NCBI RefSeq assembly: GCF_001506165.1
Contig: NZ_CP011427.1
Location: forward strand, 124,001 to 188,000
Source of the DNA: Pantoea vagans
GTDB taxonomy: Bacteria; Pseudomonadota; Gammaproteobacteria; Enterobacterales; Enterobacteriaceae
Length of the DNA stretch: 64,000 nt
Direction of reading: 5' to 3'
How positions within the stretch are numbered: the first letter of the stretch is position 1; each line of letters opens with the position of its first letter. Both the position numbers and the translations under genes were made by a program. Positions 31,178 to 41,029 of this stretch are shown in pieces. The notes under the pieces were generated by a model. It was not told the DNA's origin, made no database searches, and worked only from the letters and a program-made list of their open reading frames with translations.

Positions 31178-31247
31178 ACCTTAACGCGCTACTTTTGCCG
31201 CTCATTGATGTATATCAAGCGTCACGCCATATACTCATTTTGAGGTA
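31178..31247 (-). promoter_or_regulatory. nirB promoter with FNR site and NarL/NarP 7-2-7 site
   Basis: A perfect FNR box TTGATGTATATCAA lies at 31205-31218. Upstream of it (for the minus strand) is a 7-2-7 inverted heptamer pair TACTCAT-TT-TGAGGTA at 31232-31247, one mismatch from the NarL/NarP consensus. The two centres are 28 bp apart, exactly the spacing known for E. coli nirB (-41.5 and -69.5). That places transcription start near 31170. The minus-strand segment CGTTAAGGTAGGCG around 31174-31187, which would hold the -10, matches what I recall of E. coli nirB. Confidence 0.9.
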
Positions 31248-31358
31248 TGTAACTGATTTTGAACATTTTTCGTAAGTGGCTTATTTGGTTGATCATTGTG
31301 CAATGCGGGCAACCCAAAAATCGATGACGCTGGTGAATGGCTATTCGTGCTAGCTTAA

Positions 31359-31377
31359 CCTGTTGCTTTAAAACAGG
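31359..31377 (+). promoter_or_regulatory. Hairpin overlapping the codA Shine-Dalgarno
   Basis: The arms cctgtt (31359-31364) and aacagg (31372-31377) can pair over a 7-nt loop, so the 3' arm takes up the first bases of the AGGAGAGAGG ribosome binding stretch 9 bp before the codA ATG. Any effect on translation is inference; the stem is only 6 bp. Confidence 0.35.
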
Positions 31378-31385
31378 AGAGAGGC

Positions 31386-32669
31386 ATGGCGAACCGGTCA
31401 CTGAAGTGGATCAACAACCTGCGCTTAGCGGGCCAGCAAGGCCTGTGGCAGATGGAAATCAACGGCGGGAAAATTGCGGCGATTCGCCCCCAACCCCCGC
31501 AGGTGCAGGAGCAGGGCGATGCGCTGGATGCCGAAGCCGGGCTGGCAAGTGCACCTTTTATTGAGCCGCATATTCACCTCGACACCACACAAACCGCCGG
31601 TCAGCCTGCGTGGAACCAATCCGGCACGCTGTTTGAGGGCATTGAGCGTTGGGCAGAGCGCAAAGCGCTGCTCAGCCATGAAGATGTCAAACAGCGCGCG
31701 CAGCAGACGCTGAAGTGGCAAATTGCCAACGGTATTCAGCATGTGCGCACTCACGTTGATGTCTCCGATCCCACACTTACCGCGTTGAAAGCCATGCTGG
31801 AAGTGAAAGCCGAGATGGCACCGTGGATCGACATCCAAATTGTGGCTTTCCCTCAAGAGGGGATCCTCTCCTATCCCAACGGCGAAGCGCTGCTGGAAGA
31901 GGCGCTGCGCCTCGGTGCGGATGTGGTCGGTGCTATTCCGCATTTCGAATTCACCCGTGAGTATGGCGTAGAGTCACTGCACAAAGCCTTTGCCCTCGCC
32001 AATCGCTATGACCGGATGGTGGATGTGCACTGTGATGAGATTGACGATGAACAGTCGCGCTTTGTTGAAACGGTGGCGGCACTGGCGCACCGTGACGGCA
32101 ATGGCGAGCGGGTGACAGCCAGCCACACCACGGCGATGCACTCCTACAACAATGCCTACACTTCACGTCTGTTCCGGCTGCTGAAGCTGTCAAAAATCCA
32201 CTTCGTGGCGAATCCGCTGGTGAATATCCATCTGCAGGGGCGTTTTGACAGTTATCCGAAACGACGGGGCATCACGCGCGTGAAAGAGTTGCTCGACGCC
32301 GATATCAACGTCTGCTTTGGCCATGATGATGTGTTTGATCCCTGGTATCCGCTGGGCACCGCCAGCATGTTGCAGGTGCTGCACATGGGGTTGCATGTCT
32401 GTCAGCTGATGGGCTACGAGCAGATCGACAATGGCCTGAAACTGATTACTGAGAACAGCGCCAAGGCGATGCAACTGGATCACTACGGTCTTGCTGTAGG
32501 AGATGATGCCAGCCTGATTATCCTGCCTGCGGAGAGTGGATTTGATGCAGTACGCAGGCAAGTGCCGGTGCGTTATTCGATACGTCAGGGAAGGGTGGTG
32601 GCTGCCACGCAGCCTGCAAGGAGTGAGATTTACCTGGGCGCAGCGGAAGCGGTCACGTTTAAACGGTAG
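31386..32669 (+). CDS. codA: Cytosine deaminase
   Basis: This 427-residue amidohydrolase converts cytosine to uracil and ammonia and matches E. coli CodA (also 427) along its whole length. Metal ligands are in [10 protein letters not shown] (His62, His64), [13 protein letters not shown] and the catalytic Asp of [23 protein letters not shown] is the fourth signature. GGAGAGAGG precedes the ATG. The cytosine permease gene codB, which sits directly before codA in E. coli, is absent; here codA stands alone, inserted between nirB and tsgA and reading against them. A small hairpin covers part of its ribosome binding region. Confidence 0.97.
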   Translation: MANRSLKWINNLRLAGQQGLWQMEINGGKIAAIRPQPPQVQEQGDALDAEAGLASAPFIEPHIHLDTTQTAGQPAWNQSGTLFEGIERWAERKALLSHEDVKQRAQQTLKWQIANGIQHVRTHVDVSDPTLTALKAMLEVKAEMAPWIDIQIVAFPQEGILSYPNGEALLEEALRLGADVVGAIPHFEFTREYGVESLHKAFALANRYDRMVDVHCDEIDDEQSRFVETVAALAHRDGNGERVTASHTTAMHSYNNAYTSRLFRLLKLSKIHFVANPLVNIHLQGRFDSYPKRRGITRVKELLDADINVCFGHDDVFDPWYPLGTASMLQVLHMGLHVCQLMGYEQIDNGLKLITENSAKAMQLDHYGLAVGDDASLIILPAESGFDAVRRQVPVRYSIRQGRVVAATQPARSEIYLGAAEAVTFKR

Positions 32670-32712
32670 TGAGATCGACGTGGGCGGCCTGAAGGCCGCC
32701 CATTCAAGCAGG

Positions 32713-33891
32713 TTAGTGCGTTACATGGCCGTGCTGGCGATGTTTGGTCACAAAGCCGAGCAGTACACACATCACGAACACCACGGCATACAGACCGTTG
32801 GCGGTAGAGAGGGCCGCATGTGCGCCACCGCTCGCCACAATCGGGCCAGTCACGACGAAGGTCAGCATGGTGCCGACGGTGCCGCATGTCAGGATAAAGT
32901 TCACCAGCTTCGGTGAAGAGACTTTGGTTTGCAGCGATCCCAGCGTAATGATGGTGGTGTAGATAGCGCTGGAGCTGAAGCCCAGAATCATGATGATCCA
33001 GTGCAGCATGCTGGCATCATTTGTGGTGACGAACCAGTACATCAAGCCCGTTGCCAGGGCGGCCAGAACCATCAGAATACGTTGCAGATCGAAGAAGCGC
33101 AGCAGGAAGCTGAACACCCACATACCCACCATGTAGGCGGTCCAGAAGTTACCTACCAGCTGACCAGCCGCGGCGATATCCATGCCCATCGATTTGGTAG
33201 CGTACTCCGGTACCCAAGAGATAAAGCCCAGCTGACCAAGGATATAGCAGAGTGCGGCAATCGACAGGAACAGCACGCCAATACCCCATTTCTCTTTCTC
33301 GCCGCCTTGCACCGCAGCTTCGCTTTTCAGCTCAGGGAATTCCACCATCAGCGTGAGGACGAAGATCGCCAGGTAAATCACGCCAATGCAGGCATACACC
33401 CAGTACCACGGCAGCGCACGCGCCAGCAGTACACCCGCGATGATCGGGAAAATAGTGCCGGCCATGCTAAAGAAAGAGTCGGTAAACAGCAGACGTGAAC
33501 CGCGCTGGCGGCCATCATACAGATGCGTAATCAGGAAGGTGCCGATCGACATCGTAATGCCGCTCACCACGCCAAGCACAAACATGCACAGCGAGAAGAT
33601 GGTCAGATCGTGGCTGGTCATCAAGCCCGCGACGGCAAGGATCATCAGCACAAAGCCAAAGATCAGCTGGCGTTTCAGCGGCACAATCACCATCAACCAG
33701 GCGTTCAGGAATACCGCGACCAAAATACCGGCATTCAGGAAGGTGAAGGTGTTGCTCATTTCTGAAATCGGCAACTGGAAATACTGGGCAATATTATCCA
33801 GCACCATGCCGGTAACAATAACCAGCGCGCCGGTGAGCGCGTAAGAGAAAAAGCTGATCCAGGTAAGGCCAATGCGATTACGGTTTGTCAT
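32713..33891 (-). CDS. tsgA: MFS transporter TsgA
   Basis: This 392-residue, 12-TM major facilitator family protein of the inner membrane matches E. coli/Salmonella TsgA throughout, for example [56 protein letters not shown] and the C-terminal [11 protein letters not shown]. Its substrate is not established. The open frame extends 82 codons upstream to 34137, but the family start is [14 protein letters not shown] at 33891. The Shine-Dalgarno is weak. In E. coli it lies immediately before nirB; here codA intervenes. Confidence 0.95.
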   Translation of the reverse strand: MTNRNRIGLTWISFFSYALTGALVIVTGMVLDNIAQYFQLPISEMSNTFTFLNAGILVAVFLNAWLMVIVPLKRQLIFGFVLMILAVAGLMTSHDLTIFSLCMFVLGVVSGITMSIGTFLITHLYDGRQRGSRLLFTDSFFSMAGTIFPIIAGVLLARALPWYWVYACIGVIYLAIFVLTLMVEFPELKSEAAVQGGEKEKWGIGVLFLSIAALCYILGQLGFISWVPEYATKSMGMDIAAAGQLVGNFWTAYMVGMWVFSFLLRFFDLQRILMVLAALATGLMYWFVTTNDASMLHWIIMILGFSSSAIYTTIITLGSLQTKVSSPKLVNFILTCGTVGTMLTFVVTGPIVASGGAHAALSTANGLYAVVFVMCVLLGFVTKHRQHGHVTH

Positions 33892-34152
33892 GTTCTGAAC
33901 CTGTGAAGCGCCGGGATGGGCAAAAAGTGTCATGAATTGTAAATGGAACTGTGATCTTAATAAACAACGAGTGAAACAAGCGCGAAATATTTCATTAATA
34001 GTGTGATTTTCGTCACGCAAATGATTGCGTGAGCGCAAAAGTATGACAATCGCAACATCAGCGTAAATATCGGTAAAACGCTGGCTCTTGTATAACTTGC
34101 TCTTTACAATCAATCTCGTTTTGAGCTTGCACTCCATGGTAAGGAATCATTC

Positions 34153-34725
34153 ATGTTTAAACGTACTTTGACAGCGGCGGTTGCCCTGTTAGCGCTCTCT
34201 TCTGTATCCGCTACTGCTCTTGCAGCAAAAGGGGATACGCATGTGCTGCTCACCACTTCTGCGGGCAATATCGAACTCGAACTGAACAACCAGAAAGCCC
34301 CGGTTTCGGTGAAGAACTTTGTCGACTACGTCAACAACGGTTTCTACAACAACACCATTTTCCATCGCGTGATCCCTGGCTTTATGATCCAGGGCGGCGG
34401 CTTCACAACGGACATGCAGCAGAAGCAGACCGTTGCACCGATCAAGAACGAAGCCGATAACGGTTTGCGTAACCTGCGTGGCACCATTTCGATGGCGCGT
34501 ACTGCAGATAAAGATAGCGCGACCAGCCAGTTCTTCCTGAACGTTGCGGATAACGCCTTCCTCGATCACGGTCAACGTGATTTCGGTTATGCGGTATTTG
34601 GTAAAGTTGTGAAAGGCCAGGATGTGATCGATAAGATTGCGCAGGTGCCAACTAAAGATGTCGGCCCATACCAAAATGTGCCGTCAAAACCGATTGTTAT
34701 CCTCTCTGCCAAAGTCCTGCCTTAA
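34153..34725 (+). CDS. ppiA: Periplasmic peptidyl-prolyl cis-trans isomerase A (cyclophilin)
   Basis: This 190-residue protein (E. coli 190) has a signal peptide ([23 protein letters not shown], cleaved after about residue 24) and a complete cyclophilin domain. Catalytic Arg is in [19 protein letters not shown], with [16 protein letters not shown] and [15 protein letters not shown] typical of the fold. It speeds prolyl isomerisation in secreted proteins. AAGGAAT precedes the start. Divergent from tsgA across 261 bp. Confidence 0.98.
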   Translation: MFKRTLTAAVALLALSSVSATALAAKGDTHVLLTTSAGNIELELNNQKAPVSVKNFVDYVNNGFYNNTIFHRVIPGFMIQGGGFTTDMQQKQTVAPIKNEADNGLRNLRGTISMARTADKDSATSQFFLNVADNAFLDHGQRDFGYAVFGKVVKGQDVIDKIAQVPTKDVGPYQNVPSKPIVILSAKVLP

Positions 34726-34823
34726 TCGTCTGACGCGCCATTCTGCAGTGGCGCGCTCTGCCGTGCTCCGGCAAAGCTAAAATTTGCTCTTATACTTAGG
34801 GCAAATCGCTTGCCGGAGGCCCT

Positions 34824-34988
34824 ATGACCAGCAAACTCACTGAAAAACAGAAAACCACACTGTGGCAGCAGCGCCGTGCGGCCAGTTATCAGGCCAGTTG
34901 CCGCCTGGCCGGTTATGCGCCTATCGAAATCCCCACTGAGCAGCAGGAAGATCGACTGGAATCATTGAGGAGGCAATATGGCGGATAA
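34824..34988 (+). CDS. yhfG: FicA (YhfG) antitoxin-like small protein
   Basis: This 54-residue ORF starts with ATG after TGCCGGAGGC and ends 11 bases inside fic. KLTEKQKTTLWQQRRAASYQAS resembles E. coli YhfG (KLTDKQKSRLWxxQRN...FQAS), and the end LESLRRQYG also matches. Class I Fic antitoxins inhibit their toxin with an (S/T)xxxE(G/N) helix, in E. coli YhfG SRRLEG. The aligned segment here is SCRLAG (residues 25-30), so the inhibitory Glu is replaced by Ala29 (codon GCC at 34908-34910). A T-x3-E-D run at 38-43 is the only other near match, and it lacks the final Gly/Asn. Overlap with fic implies translational coupling. Confidence 0.88.
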   Translation: MTSKLTEKQKTTLWQQRRAASYQASCRLAGYAPIEIPTEQQEDRLESLRRQYGG

Positions 34989-35571
34989 CAGTCTGGCGGT
35001 GCGCGATCCCTATCTTTGGCATAACGACAGGGTGCTAAAAAATCGTCTCGATATTCATGATGAAGCGCAACTGCGTAAAGCGGAATTGGCTTTTAGCGCG
35101 GCACGTCTGGCTACGCTGGAGTTAGGGCCGCGCAGCAGAGGGATGCCGTGGCTGTGCCATATTCACCGCACCCTGTTTCAGGACCTCTACAGTTGGGCCG
35201 GTGAAGTGCGCAGCATAGATATCTGGCGCGACGAAACGCCATATTGCCACTGTGAATATATTGAGAAAGAGGGCAATGGGCTGATGGCGGCGCTGGAGGA
35301 TGAGCAACAGCTGGTCAACCTGCCGCAGACGGAGTTTGTGGCACGTCTGGCGCACTATTACTGCGAGATATTTGTGCTGCATCCGTTCCGCGCGGGAAAT
35401 GGGCGGACACAGCGTATTTTCTTTGAACAGCTGGCGCTGCATGCCGGTTATCTGCTGACGTGGGATCAACTGGAGCGAAACGCCTGGCGCAGCGCGATCT
35501 TTGCCGGTGTGGCGGGCGATCTGGCACCGTTGACGGCGCAGTTTGCGAAAGTGGTGAGCCCCGCTCGTTAA
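34978..35571 (+). CDS. fic: Fic domain protein (AMPylase / toxin FicT)
   Basis: This 197-residue Fic protein follows ficA. The active-site motif is fully canonical: HPFRAGNGRTQR at residues 135-146, with catalytic His135 and the anion-hole Gly-Asn-Gly-Arg. E. coli Fic has the degenerate HPFRVGSGLAQR as I recall it. The target-docking flap DETPYCHCEYIEKEGN (about 85-100) and RTLFQDLYSWAGEVRSIDI are typical. Fic enzymes usually transfer AMP from ATP to a hydroxyl; class I bacterial FicT toxins are reported to target gyrase and topoisomerase IV. The target here is inference. AGGAGG lies before the start. Confidence 0.93.
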   Translation: MADNSLAVRDPYLWHNDRVLKNRLDIHDEAQLRKAELAFSAARLATLELGPRSRGMPWLCHIHRTLFQDLYSWAGEVRSIDIWRDETPYCHCEYIEKEGNGLMAALEDEQQLVNLPQTEFVARLAHYYCEIFVLHPFRAGNGRTQRIFFEQLALHAGYLLTWDQLERNAWRSAIFAGVAGDLAPLTAQFAKVVSPAR

Positions 35572-35612
35572 AATGCGTAGAATAGCGGCGGTTTTTCTGG
35601 CCTGAGGGCACT

Positions 35613-36188
35613 ATGCTGCTGCTAATTGATAACTACGACTCCTTCACCTGGAATCTCTACCAGTACTTCTGTGAGCTGGGCGCGGATGTGCGCGTAGTGC
35701 GTAATGACGCCATTACCGTGGCGGAAATCGAGGCGCTGCCGCTGACACATCTGGTGATTTCTCCTGGCCCCTGTACCCCGGATCAATCCGGTGTCTCGCT
35801 GGAGGCGATTCGCCACTTTGCTGGACGCCTGCCGATACTTGGCGTGTGCCTTGGCCATCAGGCGATTGCGCAGGCATATGGTGCGCAGGTGGTTCGCGCG
35901 CGCCAGGTGATGCATGGGAAAACTTCCGTAATCCAGCACACCCAGCAAGGCGTGTTTCGCAACCTTAATAATCCTCTCACCGTGACGCGCTACCATTCAC
36001 TGATTGTGGCGCGCGATACGCTGCCCGCAGAATTCGACGTCACCGCCTGGAGCCTGCGCAACGGCGAGCCGGATGAGATCATGGGCTTCCGCCATCGCAC
36101 CTTGGCGCTGGAAGGGGTGCAGTTCCATCCTGAGAGCATCCTCAGCGAGCAGGGCCATCAGCTCTTGGCTAATTTTCTGAACGCGTAA
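35613..36188 (+). CDS. pabA: Aminodeoxychorismate synthase glutamine amidotransferase subunit PabA
   Basis: This 191-residue class I glutaminase supplies ammonia to PabB for 4-amino-4-deoxychorismate, the precursor of p-aminobenzoate and folate. The nucleophile Cys is in [15 protein letters not shown] (about residue 79), and the His-Glu pair is in [35 protein letters not shown] and VISPGPCTP are family signatures. It lies 41 bp after fic and before argD, as in E. coli. Confidence 0.97.
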   Translation: MLLLIDNYDSFTWNLYQYFCELGADVRVVRNDAITVAEIEALPLTHLVISPGPCTPDQSGVSLEAIRHFAGRLPILGVCLGHQAIAQAYGAQVVRARQVMHGKTSVIQHTQQGVFRNLNNPLTVTRYHSLIVARDTLPAEFDVTAWSLRNGEPDEIMGFRHRTLALEGVQFHPESILSEQGHQLLANFLNA

Positions 36189-36204
36189 CTTATGTTTGCC
36201 TTCG

Positions 36205-37496
<1,292 letters not shown>

Positions 37497-39572
37497 TTAA
37501 CTTTTTGGCCGTAATACTTTGAGCCAGCGACCATGATGCGGTCGCTGGCTCCATGCCAGTGAAGAGATAGTGTGCATCACGTTCAGGTGTTGCAAGATGC
37601 GCTTCACATGCTGTTCCACAATCGTCACCGGCCCCTCATTCAGATTCTCCGGCGCTTCCAGAATGTTGCTGTCATTGCCTGGTCCATCGTATGCCAGCCG
37701 CTGCTGACAGCGTTGCAACGCAATTTCACAGGATTGCAGATAACGCTCCGCCAGTTTCGGCGTCAGCATGGTGTGCTCACGCGCCAGAATCGTCATGGCG
37801 TTGAGATGCTCGACGATAAACTGACTGTGTGTTACCCACATGCGCATATCTTTCAGGTACTGCGCGTTGAAGCCCGGTTCGCTTGATGCCTGGTTAAGCG
37901 AGTTGAACAGCGCATTGTGCGCCTGATTGACCTTCATGCGCTGGTACGCCAGCTTTTCCGGCGATTGTTCAGGCCCCAACAGCATTCGTAACGCTTCCTG
38001 ATAGGCTTCCAGCGCATCATGGGCGTTGCTGCGCAGCAATCCGCTCTGCCACTGCGGCCACAGCCAGATCATGCCTGCAAACGCAATCAGACAGCCCATC
38101 AGCGTATCCATCATGCGCGGCAATAAGAACTGTGCGCCATTGAGCGACAGCAGCTGTAACGAATACACGGCGGTAACGGTGAAGCCAATCATCGACCAGC
38201 CATAATATTTGCGCGTCACCAGATAGCTGGCGAGGGTGATGGCCAGCATAAACAGTAAGGTGACCGATTCGGGTACGGCCAGTCGCAGTGAGGCTGCCGC
38301 AATCAGCAAGCCGGCAAAGGTGCCGAGCGCACGGTGCTGAATGCGCACCCGCGTGGCGCTGTAGCCATTCTGACTGACAAACATGATGGTCATCAGAATC
38401 CAGTAGGGCTTAGGAATGTTGAAGAACAGCGCGACTGCGCTGCCGAACATTAGCATCACCGAGATGCGTGCGGCGGTGCGTAAAGCGGCAGATTTCAATG
38501 ACAGATAGCTGCGCAACGCGGGGAAGAACGGCAGACGGCGCTGACGATCCGCCATCAGGTCACGCGTGTACAACGGCTTCTGCGTGCGTAAGACGCGTGC
38601 GATACGGCTGAAGTGGTAGTAACAGAAGTTGCCGACCGGATTATCTGGGTGCTGGCGCGCGATTTTTTCCAGCGCCCCGAGTGGCTTCTCCATATGGAAG
38701 CGCTCCGGCAACTGATGATAGAGAATCGCATCGGCGAGGATGCGCAGGCGCGCGGAGATGGTTTTCGCATTCCAACGGATCACCGCCTCAGCGTGGCTCT
38801 GCTCGACCAGCTTTTGCACCTCTTCCGGCTGATGCAGGCTCACCGAAATGTGTTCCTGTAAATCCAACGCCACCTGAAACGCTCGCGTCAGACGCTTATG
38901 GCTGTTATCGCGGCTGGCCGAGAGCATATGCATCTGCTGATAACAGGTGGTGATCAGATCGACGGCTTTTTGCTGGCGTGCCAGTAGCGGCGGTAACGCT
39001 TTTTCAGGATCGGTGAGTTGCGTCAGCAGCGTGTATTTCGCATCACAGTAATCTGCCAGTTCGCGATACAGCAGGCTCAGGGTTTCACGCATCGGCTGCT
39101 CTTTCCACAGCCAGAACCAAAACCAGTTAAACAGGCCGTACCAGAACGTACCGCCGATATACAGCAGCGGCGGCACCCAGACCGGCATCCTTCCAACCAG
39201 GCTGAGGCTAAAGATGGCGGCGATCAGGGTGGCTGGCAGCAAGCGGCCATGCAACGGGCTGATTTCGCCGGTGACACCAATCAGCAGCGGCAGCACAAAC
39301 AGAATGAGCGGCAGCGGAATCTGATAATCCGTGAGCAACTGGATCGAAAAACTGCCGATGGCAAACAGCGAACCGCCGACAATCAGACGTTTGAAGAAGC
39401 GTTTATGCGGGGTATCCAGACCGGCCATGTTGCAGCAGGCAGGCACTAATGAGAACAACAGGCCTTTTTGCAGATCGCCAAACAGCCAGCCAAGTGCCAC
39501 AGGCAGGCACAGCACCAGCGTTTGCCGCAGGGCGTAGTTGACCTCAGGATGATAGATGATTCGGCGCCACAT
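37497..39572 (-). CDS. yhfK: YhfK, FUSC-family inner-membrane protein
   Basis: This 691-residue protein belongs to the YccS/YhfK fusaric-acid-resistance-like (FUSC) family. It has two blocks of TM helices (about 20-150 and 370-500), each followed by a cytoplasmic helical region. PKPYWILMTIMFVSQNGYSA, with RVQHRALGTF-like RIQHRALGTFAGLLIAA following, is the core family signature. Function is unproven; homologues are efflux or aromatic acid export related. It is downstream of crp in the same direction, separated by a terminator, as in E. coli. The coding regions of yhfK and argD meet stop-to-stop with no spacer. Confidence 0.93.
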   Translation of the reverse strand: MWRRIIYHPEVNYALRQTLVLCLPVALGWLFGDLQKGLLFSLVPACCNMAGLDTPHKRFFKRLIVGGSLFAIGSFSIQLLTDYQIPLPLILFVLPLLIGVTGEISPLHGRLLPATLIAAIFSLSLVGRMPVWVPPLLYIGGTFWYGLFNWFWFWLWKEQPMRETLSLLYRELADYCDAKYTLLTQLTDPEKALPPLLARQQKAVDLITTCYQQMHMLSASRDNSHKRLTRAFQVALDLQEHISVSLHQPEEVQKLVEQSHAEAVIRWNAKTISARLRILADAILYHQLPERFHMEKPLGALEKIARQHPDNPVGNFCYYHFSRIARVLRTQKPLYTRDLMADRQRRLPFFPALRSYLSLKSAALRTAARISVMLMFGSAVALFFNIPKPYWILMTIMFVSQNGYSATRVRIQHRALGTFAGLLIAAASLRLAVPESVTLLFMLAITLASYLVTRKYYGWSMIGFTVTAVYSLQLLSLNGAQFLLPRMMDTLMGCLIAFAGMIWLWPQWQSGLLRSNAHDALEAYQEALRMLLGPEQSPEKLAYQRMKVNQAHNALFNSLNQASSEPGFNAQYLKDMRMWVTHSQFIVEHLNAMTILAREHTMLTPKLAERYLQSCEIALQRCQQRLAYDGPGNDSNILEAPENLNEGPVTIVEQHVKRILQHLNVMHTISSLAWSQRPHHGRWLKVLRPKS

Positions 39573-39586
39573 CAGCTCATCGCAAA

Positions 39587-39617
39587 CAAAAACGGCGCGA
39601 TGTTGCCATCACGCCGT
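39587..39617 (-). terminator. Rho-independent terminator of crp
   Basis: On the minus strand acggcgtgatg pairs imperfectly with catcgcgccgt across a GGCAA-like loop and is followed by TTTTT. It lies about 14 bp after the crp stop and before yhfK. Confidence 0.75.
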
Positions 39618-39630
39618 GGGTGATAAGAAA

Positions 39631-40263
39631 TTAGCGGGTGCCGTAAACGACGATGGTTTTACCGTGTGCGGAGATCAGGTTCTGATCTTCCAGCATTTTC
39701 AGGATGCGCCCCACGGTTTCGCGTGAGCAACCCACGATCTGACCAATCTCCTGACGGGTGATTTTAATCTGCATCCCGTCTGGGTGAGTCATCGCATCTG
39801 GCTGTTTGGCCAGATTAAGCAGTGTTTGCGCGATACGGCCCGTCACATCGAGGAAGGCAAGGTTGCCCACTTTCTCGGAGGTGATTTGCAGACGACGCGC
39901 CATTTGCGACGAGAGTCGCATCAAAATATCCGGGTTTACCTGAATCAGCTGACGGAATTTTTTGTAGGAAATTTCAGCCACTTCGCAGGCAGTTTTGGCA
40001 CGTACCCAGGCACTACGTTCCTGACCTTCTTCAAACAGGCCGAGTTCGCCGATGAAATCTCCCTGATTGAGGTAGGAGAGGATCATCTCTTTGCCTTCTT
40101 CATCTTTGATCAGAACCGCAACGGAACCTTTCACGATGTAGTACAGCGTTTCCGCTTTCTCACCCTGATGGATGAGCGTGCTCTTTGACGGATATTTGTG
40201 AATATGGCAATGGGACAGGAACCATTCGAGTGTAGGGTCTGTTTGCGGTTTGCCGAGAACCAT
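39631..40263 (-). CDS. crp: cAMP receptor protein (CRP/CAP)
   Basis: This 210-residue global regulator appears nearly identical to E. coli CRP; I noticed only conservative differences near residues 118-125 ([16 protein letters not shown]). The cAMP-binding beta roll has [18 protein letters not shown] with Gly71, Glu72, Arg82 and Ser83 equivalents. The C-helix carries the Thr-Ser contact, and the HTH is [18 protein letters not shown], with Arg180, Glu181 and Arg185 as DNA contacts (mature numbering). Activating region 1 (HPDG at about 159-162) is conserved. Confidence 0.99.
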   Translation of the reverse strand: MVLGKPQTDPTLEWFLSHCHIHKYPSKSTLIHQGEKAETLYYIVKGSVAVLIKDEEGKEMILSYLNQGDFIGELGLFEEGQERSAWVRAKTACEVAEISYKKFRQLIQVNPDILMRLSSQMARRLQITSEKVGNLAFLDVTGRIAQTLLNLAKQPDAMTHPDGMQIKITRQEIGQIVGCSRETVGRILKMLEDQNLISAHGKTIVVYGTR

Positions 40264-40551
40264 TCGCTATTATCCTCTATTGTAATCGTGCCCAAAGCAC
40301 AGGGGGCAGTTTTCCCTGTCAGGCGGTGTAATCGTCGAGCGTTTTATTTCCGGGTGATTCTTAAGCTACGCTTTTGATTCTTCCCGCCTTCGTCTGTTAC
40401 GACGAAAATATTTTCAGCACTGTTTGTAGCACAGCTTTTGCAAGCTGTCTTCTGTTGTCTCGCTTCAGCAACAGGCGGAAGAGTCTGGATTGCTGTTTAT
40501 CAACTGAAAGCGTACTCTGGCGGCAAAATAGCCACTTCAGGAGAAAGAATA
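40264..40551. other. crp-yhfA divergent spacer
   Basis: This 288-bp gap holds the promoters of crp and yhfA. I looked for TGTGA-N6-TCACA CRP sites expected from crp autoregulation and saw no convincing match. The yhfA frame continues upstream to 40438, but the family start at 40552, preceded by AGGAGAAAG, is clearly the right one. Confidence 0.45.
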
Positions 40552-40956
40552 ATGCAGGCACGAGTGAAATGGGTGGAGGGGTTAACCTTTCTCGGAGAAT
40601 CCTCATCTGGCCATCAGGTATTAATGGACGGTAATTCAGGGGATAAAGCGCCGAGTCCAATGGAGATGGTTCTGATGGCGGCGGGCGGCTGTAGCGCGAT
40701 TGACGTGGTGTCTATCCTGCAAAAGGGCCGTAATGATGTGGCCGATTGCGAGGTGAAGCTCACCTCTGAACGCCGTGAAGAAGCGCCACGTATTTTTACC
40801 CACATCAACCTGCATTTTATTGTCAGCGGCAAAGCGTTGAGTGATAAAGCCGTGGCCCGCGCGGTTGATCTCTCCGCTGAGAAGTACTGTTCAGTAGCGA
40901 TCATGCTGGGCAAAGGCGTGGAAATCACCCACAGCTATGAAGTGGTAGAGCTGTAA
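40552..40956 (+). CDS. yhfA: YhfA, OsmC/Ohr-family protein
   Basis: This 134-residue protein (E. coli 134) belongs to the OsmC superfamily of thiol-dependent peroxidases. The two conserved Cys are in AAGGCSAIDVVSILQKG (about residue 49) and AEKYCSVAIMLGKG (about residue 112). MQARVKWVEGLTFLGESSSG is the family start. Peroxide or hydroperoxide reduction is likely from the family, but YhfA itself is not well characterised. It is divergent from crp. Confidence 0.93.
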   Translation: MQARVKWVEGLTFLGESSSGHQVLMDGNSGDKAPSPMEMVLMAAGGCSAIDVVSILQKGRNDVADCEVKLTSERREEAPRIFTHINLHFIVSGKALSDKAVARAVDLSAEKYCSVAIMLGKGVEITHSYEVVEL

Positions 40957-40963
40957 TTCTACT

Positions 40964-41017
40964 GTAGCGGCGCGATTTATCGCGCGGTGTGATGCACGCC
41001 ATACATCGTGCCGCTAC
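40964..41017. repeat. Palindromic intergenic repeat, copy C
   Basis: The 54-bp element begins gtagcggcgcgatttatcgcg and ends catcgtgccgctac; the right arm is more diverged than in copies A and B. It lies between the convergent yhfA and prkB 3' ends and could double as a terminator. Confidence 0.8.
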
Positions 41018-41029
41018 AGAAATTCTGGA

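Noticed and set aside
31147..31385. PurR operator before codA
   Set aside because: Known at E. coli codBA, but no ACGCAAACGTTTGCGT-like palindrome was found here.
33292..33844. Several open frames antisense to tsgA
   Set aside because: Shadows of the membrane protein TsgA, rich in His/Gln from reversed hydrophobic codons; no start signals.
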